A stretch of 9,247 bases of DNA from Nitrospirota bacterium (GTDB lineage Bacteria; Nitrospirota; Nitrospiria; Nitrospirales; NS-4), in assembly GCA_005877525.1 (NCBI GenBank), contig VBON01000089.1:1-9247 (forward strand), in the 5' to 3' direction. Shown here piece after piece: positions 5,306-9,247 of the stretch. The position numbers and the translations under genes are program-made. Position 1 is the stretch's first letter. Each line of letters starts with the position of its first letter. Under the pieces are notes generated by a model. The model ran no database searches. It was not told the origin of the DNA and saw only the letters and a program-made list of their open reading frames with translations.

Positions 5306-5782
5306 ATGATCCGGATACGGGCGCATACCCTGCTGTGTCTACAAGGCTTTCGCGGAAAGGGATATAGCCCCGAATTCGTTGAGAATCTCGCAGGGATCCA
5401 TGAGATCTTGTTTGAAAATCCCGACTCCTGGGTCGAAGTTGTGGACGCGCCGGATGCCGTCTGCGGCGCATGCCCACACCGGGAATACTCCGGCTGCGCG
5501 ATCAACGGTCCTCTCTCCGAGGAGGAGATGAGATTACAGGATAGGCATGTCCTGACTCTTCTGGGTCTGCAAGCCGGAACGCGCGTCCAATGGCGCGAAA
5601 TACTAGATCGGATTCGCGGCTCGATCACCGGGGCCGGTTTGCCTGGCATCTGCGGGCAGTGCCGGTGGCTGCCGCTCGGCTATTGCCGCGAAGGGATCGA
5701 CCGGCTGCGAGACAACGCAGGTTCTAAGGCCGAGATTCAGACTGTGCGAATGCCGGCGAAACTTCACGAGGAGATTACTTAG
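5306..5782 (+). CDS. DUF1284 family cysteine-rich protein, probable metal or Fe-S binder
   Basis: This 158-residue protein opens RIRAHTLLCLQGFRGKGYSP, followed by EFVENL. That is the signature of DUF1284 (PF06935), a family of unknown function with conserved cysteines suggested to bind an iron-sulfur cluster. There are seven cysteines: Cys11, then CGACPHREYSGC (Cys53, 56, 64), then CGQCRWLPLGYC (Cys116, 119, 127). The two groups share the pattern C-x2-C-x7-C. The family is commonly about 130 residues, so this one has a short C-terminal extension. The ATG is preceded by GGAGG, 9 bases away. It lacks a signal peptide, so it is probably cytoplasmic. It opens a plus-strand group whose next gene begins one base after its stop codon. 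Confidence 0.86.
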   Translation: MIRIRAHTLLCLQGFRGKGYSPEFVENLAGIHEILFENPDSWVEVVDAPDAVCGACPHREYSGCAINGPLSEEEMRLQDRHVLTLLGLQAGTRVQWREILDRIRGSITGAGLPGICGQCRWLPLGYCREGIDRLRDNAGSKAEIQTVRMPAKLHEEIT

Positions 5783-5783
5783 C

Positions 5784-6230
5784 ATGGCAGACGACGTATC
5801 AATGAAAACTTCGGACGCCGACTGGGCGGCGGTCCGCGCGCGCCTCCGCGGCAGCCTGCCCTCTTTTTACGAACATGAACCTGGGGGCGCGTTGATGATG
5901 GATTTAGGAGTCGATGGCTGGCTATTGGAGGTCACGCCGGACGGCCGCCTGCTGTGCCAGATGGGCATGGCCATTGATGAGATCAAGCTCCTGATGTCCG
6001 AAGGAACGCCGGAAGACCTGGGCACAGACGAGGTCGCCAAGCAGGCGAAATACTATTTACAGCCCGCGGTGGCAAAACATCGGAAGATCCTCCTTGCCTC
6101 TGGCTTCGAGGAGACGACAGAAATGAATGAGGAATACGTGGCGACGACGTTTCAGAGGACGGTAGACTTTCAAAGACCGGAGAAGATCGAAGAGGCTGTC
6201 CAATGGTGTCGAAAGCAGTTCGGGGCGTAA
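5784..6230 (+). CDS. Unrecognised 148-residue soluble protein
   Basis: I do not recognise a family. The protein is acidic, has no signal peptide or membrane span, and appears mixed alpha/beta. The middle (GGALMMDLGVDGWLLEVTPDGRL, interrupted by turns) reads as beta-hairpins, and the C-terminal half is helical and charged, ending EEAVQWCRKQF. It has two cysteines (Cys58, Cys142), not in a CxxC motif. The ATG is one base after the DUF1284 stop, with GAGGAG inside the end of that gene, so translation is probably coupled. The DCC oxidoreductase gene follows after 9 bases. Context suggests a link with the two cysteine proteins, but no function can be assigned. The gene call itself is strong because of tight packing and good start signals. 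Confidence 0.8.
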   Translation: MADDVSMKTSDADWAAVRARLRGSLPSFYEHEPGGALMMDLGVDGWLLEVTPDGRLLCQMGMAIDEIKLLMSEGTPEDLGTDEVAKQAKYYLQPAVAKHRKILLASGFEETTEMNEEYVATTFQRTVDFQRPEKIEEAVQWCRKQFGA

Positions 6231-6239
6231 ACATCAGGC

Positions 6240-6623
6240 ATGCAAAAGGATTCTTTCGAGAAGCAATCTGAGCAAACCCTCATCTATGATGGGGAATGTC
6301 GGCTATGTGTCACCGCGAAGGAAGGGATCGAGCGCTTAGGGGCCGATCGAAAAGTACGGTTTGTCCCCTATCAAAGCGAGGAAGCCGCATGCCGGCTTGG
6401 CGCCGACTACAAGCCCGGCCGGCCGGATGCGGCATTTCTCGTGGAACCGAACGGACGCATTCGCCGCGGTTTAGATGCCTTCCTCCCGTTGCTCCCGGGG
6501 CTTCGAGGCGGACGCGTCTTAGCAGCGATGCTGGGCGTGCCGTTGCTCCGTCCGCTCGCCTACCTCGTCTATCGCCTCATCGCGCGCTACCGCTATCAGT
6601 GGTTCGGCGCAGTACGGAAATAA
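6240..6623 (+). CDS. DCC-family (DUF393) thiol-disulfide oxidoreductase
   Basis: This 127-residue protein contains LIYDGECRLCVTAKEGIERL, the D-G-x-C-x-L-C signature of the DCC family (PF04134), with Cys20 and Cys23 as the redox pair. A strand (KVRFVPYQSEEA) and a Gly-rich middle (GLDAFLPLLPGLRGGR) follow. The C-terminal segment is hydrophobic and basic (LAYLVYRLIARYRYQWFG), a normal end for this family that may sit at the membrane surface. Length is typical. A thioredoxin-like fold and thiol exchange are predicted for the family, but physiological partners are generally unknown. It starts 9 bases after the 148-residue gene with only a weak Shine-Dalgarno. It is the last gene of the plus-strand group and converges with the OmpA-type gene 47 bases on. 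Confidence 0.87.
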   Translation: MQKDSFEKQSEQTLIYDGECRLCVTAKEGIERLGADRKVRFVPYQSEEAACRLGADYKPGRPDAAFLVEPNGRIRRGLDAFLPLLPGLRGGRVLAAMLGVPLLRPLAYLVYRLIARYRYQWFGAVRK

Positions 6624-6670
6624 ACTAGCAGCCTGAACCCCCCTATTAATTACCTGTAGAAGCTCCTTAA

Positions 6671-7705
6671 CTAGTCTCGCCGCAACATCGCTTGAGCAGG
6701 CGGTGCCGGCATGACGATGATTTCCACTCGCCGATTAAGGGCTCGGGATGCCTTGTCCAGGTTCGGAACGTGGGGCCGGGTAAAGCTGTAACCAGCGGCC
6801 GAAAGCTGGTCCGGCTTGATGCCGTCGTTTTCGAGATACTGGACTACGTTCCCCGCGCGTGCGGCGGACAGCTCCCAGTTGGTGAGGAACCGCGGAGGCG
6901 GTGATTTCCGAATCGGAACATCGTCCGTGTGACCTTCGACGTGGATAATCTTACCGCTACCCTCCTTGAGGGATCCGGCCATGCGTTCTATCACTTTCAT
7001 TCCTTTCGGGCTGATCTTGGCCGAGCCCGAGTTGAACAGAATGCGGTCTGCCACCTCGACGGTGAAGGAATTCTCGCCTCGTCGAACCGTACCGCTCTTT
7101 TCGCCGCTCTCCGACTTCAATGCCTGCTCCATGGATTTGATCGATTTCTCCATCTCCGCTTCCCGCGCCGCCTTCTGCGCAAGAGCAGCCCGGGTCTCTT
7201 CCAACTTTTTGGCCAGCTCGTCCTGAGCTGATTTATCCTGAAGCGCGGTCTGCGACTCCTGGCGCCCTCCTTTGACTACTTCACTAGCCGGATTGAGGCG
7301 AAGAGCGGGCTCTGCCTGGGCAGTCCTATTGGCTGTGTCGAGTTGTTTTGCGAGGTCAGCCTTTTCCGCTCTCAAGGCAGAATTCGCTGCCCGTTCAGCC
7401 TGGAGCTGTTGCTTGAGAGCCGCGTTTTCCTGTTGTTGAGCGGCGAGGGCAGCTTTCATATTCTCAAGATCTCGATTCGGCTGCTCCCGGTCGATCGTAG
7501 CCACGACTGTCTCTTCCGGTGGCGGGTCCTTATAGACGAAACAGCAGACCCCTTCCTTCTGGTTGGGCCAAGGGTCCTTCGGGGCCCAGTAGTCCATTTT
7601 AGATTTCGATGATGCGGCTCGATACTCCGGAGCGCACCCCGCCACGATCGAAAATAGAAAAAGCGGCGTTAGTCCCCAAGCCAGCTTTGAGGTGACTGTA
7701 AACAT
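6671..7705 (-). CDS. OmpA/MotB-type peptidoglycan-binding lipoprotein
   Basis: This 344-residue precursor has a signal peptide ending in lipobox VAGC (lipidated Cys24). The residues after Cys24 are Ala-Pro-Glu, with no inner-membrane-retaining Asp, so an outer-membrane location is expected. A short region with vicinal Cys54-Cys55 follows, then Ala/Gln-rich coiled coils (about 77-128 and 155-200). The C-terminal OmpA domain (about 212-335) has GHTDD (Asp261), NWELSAARA (Arg283) and NRRVEI; Asp261 and Arg283 correspond to the residues that hold diaminopimelate in OmpA. The HTDDVPI / NWELS wording and the longer loop resemble MotB rather than classical OmpA. The ATG at 7705 has GGAGG 6 bases upstream; an earlier in-frame start would add six residues. 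It probably tethers the envelope to peptidoglycan. Confidence 0.88.
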   Translation of the reverse strand: MFTVTSKLAWGLTPLFLFSIVAGCAPEYRAASSKSKMDYWAPKDPWPNQKEGVCCFVYKDPPPEETVVATIDREQPNRDLENMKAALAAQQQENAALKQQLQAERAANSALRAEKADLAKQLDTANRTAQAEPALRLNPASEVVKGGRQESQTALQDKSAQDELAKKLEETRAALAQKAAREAEMEKSIKSMEQALKSESGEKSGTVRRGENSFTVEVADRILFNSGSAKISPKGMKVIERMAGSLKEGSGKIIHVEGHTDDVPIRKSPPPRFLTNWELSAARAGNVVQYLENDGIKPDQLSAAGYSFTRPHVPNLDKASRALNRRVEIIVMPAPPAQAMLRRD

Positions 7706-7820
7706 AGGATCCTCCATCAGCACAGATAGTCCACCGTTTGCTCTGTCTACTTAAGACTTCAGCGGGGGAAAAACCAATGACCCTAATGCCCCTTAAGTGG
7801 GAAGGATCGTTTTTCAGCGG

Positions 7821-8699
7821 TTAGCTCGTACCGGCAGGCTCGTCCGTTTTGTAGCGCTCGGCCAGTTTGTAGTAAGCCTCCAGATCAATTATCTCGTGGA
7901 ATTCCTGGAAGGTAAGCAGGCGGTCGAGGGCGTCGCGTGTCGTTCCGGCGCCTTTGATCAGATTGAACATGGCCTGCATGGCTTTCGCTGAGGCGTACAG
8001 AGCGGTCAACGGACAGACGATGAGTTGAAAGCCAATGTCCTTCAACTCATCTTTCGTTAGCAACGGTGTCACGCCTCCTTCCAACATGTTGGCGACCAGC
8101 GGAGGCGGCAGCTCCTTGGCGATCGTCGCTAACTCTTCCTTACTGCGAGGGGCCTCAACGAACAGGGCATCGGCGCCGGCCTCCTTATACCGGTGGCAGC
8201 GCGCAATCGCATCCGCGAGATTATTGACCTGGCGCGCATCAGTCCGGGCTACGATGAAGAAGTCCCGTTTGCCCCGGGCGTCGATTGCAGCCCGGATCTT
8301 CTGCACATGCTCATCGCCGGGAACCACTCGCTTGCCTTTCATATGCCCGCATCGTTTGGGCCAGATCTGATCTTCCAGGAACATGCCCGCGGCGCCGGCA
8401 TCGATCAGATCGTTGACTGTGCGAATGACATTCAGAGCATTGCCATAACCGGTATCGGCATCAATAATAATGGGAATCTTGACGGAGGCGCAGACGCGGC
8501 GTGCAGCGCCCACCATCTCAGTCTGGGTCAGGTAGCCGAAGTCCGGCAGCCCGAGCTGCGTTGCCGCTACGCTGTACCCTGAAATAAAGGTCAGGGGAAA
8601 GCCGGCGCGCTCCACCAGCTTGGCGCTCAGGGCGTCGTACACGCCCGGGAAAATAAGGGTGCCGTCTTTTTTTAAGAGAGTCGAGATCCGGCTAGTCAT
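7821..8699 (-). CDS. Isocitrate lyase / PEP mutase superfamily enzyme
   Basis: This 292-residue TIM-barrel enzyme has the superfamily motifs in order: SGYSVAATQLGLPDFG (40-55), IDADTGYG (79-86, metal-binding Asp pair), LEDQ (108-111) and the active-site loop WPKRCGHMKGKRV (113-125) with catalytic Cys117. KRCGH is the form seen in 2-methylisocitrate lyase and related lyases, so C-C bond cleavage of a 2-hydroxy or dimethylmalate-like acid is more likely than phosphonate chemistry. The window lacks prpC/prpD or phosphonate genes that would decide the substrate. Annotation as 2-methylisocitrate lyase, oxaloacetate decarboxylase or a related enzyme is equally open. The ATG at 8699 has GGAG 7 bases upstream. 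A longer frame to 8768 would run through the promoter. It is transcribed alone, divergent from the lipoprotein gene. Confidence 0.88.
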   Translation of the reverse strand: MTSRISTLLKKDGTLIFPGVYDALSAKLVERAGFPLTFISGYSVAATQLGLPDFGYLTQTEMVGAARRVCASVKIPIIIDADTGYGNALNVIRTVNDLIDAGAAGMFLEDQIWPKRCGHMKGKRVVPGDEHVQKIRAAIDARGKRDFFIVARTDARQVNNLADAIARCHRYKEAGADALFVEAPRSKEELATIAKELPPPLVANMLEGGVTPLLTKDELKDIGFQLIVCPLTALYASAKAMQAMFNLIKGAGTTRDALDRLLTFQEFHEIIDLEAYYKLAERYKTDEPAGTS

Positions 8700-8739
8700 G
8701 ATGGGTCTCCATGGTGAATCGCAGGATGCGAAAAGGGCA

Positions 8740-8768
8740 ATTCTAGTGATCGCGGCCATGTGGGTCAA
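8740..8768 (-). promoter_or_regulatory. Near-consensus sigma70-type promoter for the ICL/PEP-mutase family gene
   Basis: On the minus strand TTGACC (8768-8763, five of six to consensus) is followed after exactly 17 bases by TAGAAT (8745-8740, five of six). Transcription would start near 8733, giving a leader of about 34 bases with the GGAG ribosome site before the ATG at 8699. This supports the shorter start of the enzyme. Confidence 0.72.
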
Positions 8769-8778
8769 CGGGCCCCAT

Positions 8779-8821
8779 ACTTTCTAGCGGTTTTCTTTCT
8801 TTGAGAAGTGCGCTAGAAAGT
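8779..8821. promoter_or_regulatory. 11-bp perfect inverted repeat in the divergent intergenic region
   Basis: ACTTTCTAGCG (8779-8789) and CGCTAGAAAGT (8811-8821) are perfect inverted arms, 21 bases apart. A smaller TTCT/AGAA hairpin (8797-8807) lies inside. The left arm is about 10 bases upstream of the -35 box of the enzyme promoter, and the right arm is 47 bases before the lipoprotein ATG. It could be a two-half-site operator for either gene or a stem in a leader RNA. Confidence 0.6.
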
Positions 8822-8868
8822 GCAAGCGAGATCGTCGGTGTTAGTTCAACTGCGGGGAGGATCTACCA

Positions 8869-9247
8869 ATGAAACACGCCAAAGTCCTGCTCATCCTATT
8901 GTCTCTTGTGTTGCTCACCACCGCGGGCTGCAGCGGGCATCACCAGGGACGGCCGGGAGGTCATGGAGAGCCGACTTTCCAGGAAGTCGTCCCCGAGGTC
9001 AAACAACTGGTCGAGCAGAACGTAAAGGATCCGGAAAAGGCCACGCAGGTCCAAGCGATGGTTCAGGACATCGCCAAAGAGGTGAGAAAGTCCAATCAGG
9101 AGGTTCGGGGCTTTCATGAACAGCTTGCCTCGTTGAATGCCGATTACAACGCGAAGCCTGATCAGTTCCTGAAGATTTTGGATGGGCTGAATAACACCAG
9201 AATGGAAAGTGCGATGAAGATTCTAACCATGCGCTTCAAGATAAAGG
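8869..9247 (+). CDS. Lipoprotein of unknown family, 3' end beyond the window
   Basis: The frame runs from ATG 8869 to the window end without a stop (126 codons). The start is well supported: GGGGAGG precedes it by 8 bases, and the product begins with a classical lipoprotein signal peptide (MKHAKVLLILLSLVLLTTAGC) with lipobox TAGC and lipidated Cys21. A short His/Gly-rich linker (SGHHQGRPGGHGEP) follows. The rest is hydrophilic, Gln/Glu/Lys-rich and helical, with heptad-like spacing (VVPEVKQLVEQNVKD, MVQDIAKEVRKSNQE). Ser22 follows the lipidated Cys, so export to the outer membrane is likely. I do not recognise the family. A periplasmic helical protein of the Spy/CpxP general type is conceivable but unsupported, since no LTxxQ motif is visible in the part present. 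Confidence 0.75.
   Translation, partial: MKHAKVLLILLSLVLLTTAGCSGHHQGRPGGHGEPTFQEVVPEVKQLVEQNVKDPEKATQVQAMVQDIAKEVRKSNQEVRGFHEQLASLNADYNAKPDQFLKILDGLNNTRMESAMKILTMRFKIK

Noticed and set aside
6624..6670. Bidirectional terminator between the convergent DCC and OmpA-type genes
   Set aside because: I found no stem with adequate arms and no T-run in these 47 bases.
7706..7820. Promoter upstream of the OmpA-type lipoprotein (TTGGTT with TTAAGT, or GACTAT)
   Set aside because: The hexamers match at only about three positions each. Two CTTAAG palindromes (7750-7755, 7792-7797) are also present but look like chance.

Overview
The window looks like chromosome of a Gram-negative bacterium. It encodes two lipoproteins with Cys lipoboxes, an OmpA/MotB-type peptidoglycan-binding protein, and several proteins with one membrane anchor. 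The mix of families (GYD, DUF1761, DUF1284, DCC oxidoreductase, ICL/PEP-mutase) and the moderately high GC content would fit a Nitrospira-like member of Nitrospirota. That placement is inference; no rRNA or other phylogenetic marker is present. I see no tRNA, rRNA, CRISPR array, transposase, integrase or phage gene.

Left part (1-5123), all on the minus strand. In transcription order: a glutaredoxin-like protein (4836-5123), a membrane-anchored TPR protein with a zinc metallopeptidase domain (3257-4816), a small single-span protein (2995-3237), and an ATPase-less, membrane-anchored Lon-type (S16) serine protease (1903-2886). A second group follows behind a candidate promoter: a DUF1761 membrane protein (1380-1787), an unrecognised six-span membrane protein (718-1374) and a GYD-domain protein (396-689). 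A 303-base GC-rich spacer with degenerate repeats separates these from the start of a further secreted or membrane protein that leaves the window at base 1.

Middle (5124-6623). A divergent intergenic region with two perfect tandem repeats and a dyad leads into a plus-strand group: DUF1284 cysteine-rich protein, an unrecognised 148-residue protein, and a DCC-family thiol-disulfide oxidoreductase. With the glutaredoxin-like gene on the other side, three cysteine/redox-type proteins lie around one intergenic region.

Right part (6624-9247). An OmpA/MotB-type lipoprotein and an ICL/PEP-mutase family enzyme are on the minus strand. The enzyme gene has a near-consensus sigma70 promoter. Divergent to it, a new lipoprotein gene runs off the right edge, with an 11-bp inverted repeat in the space between them.

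The most interesting unit is 1903-4816. Two membrane-tethered peptidases of different catalytic type sit in one run with a small protein whose anchor closely resembles that of the Lon-like protease. I read this as a possible envelope proteolysis module; its substrate and function cannot be told from sequence.
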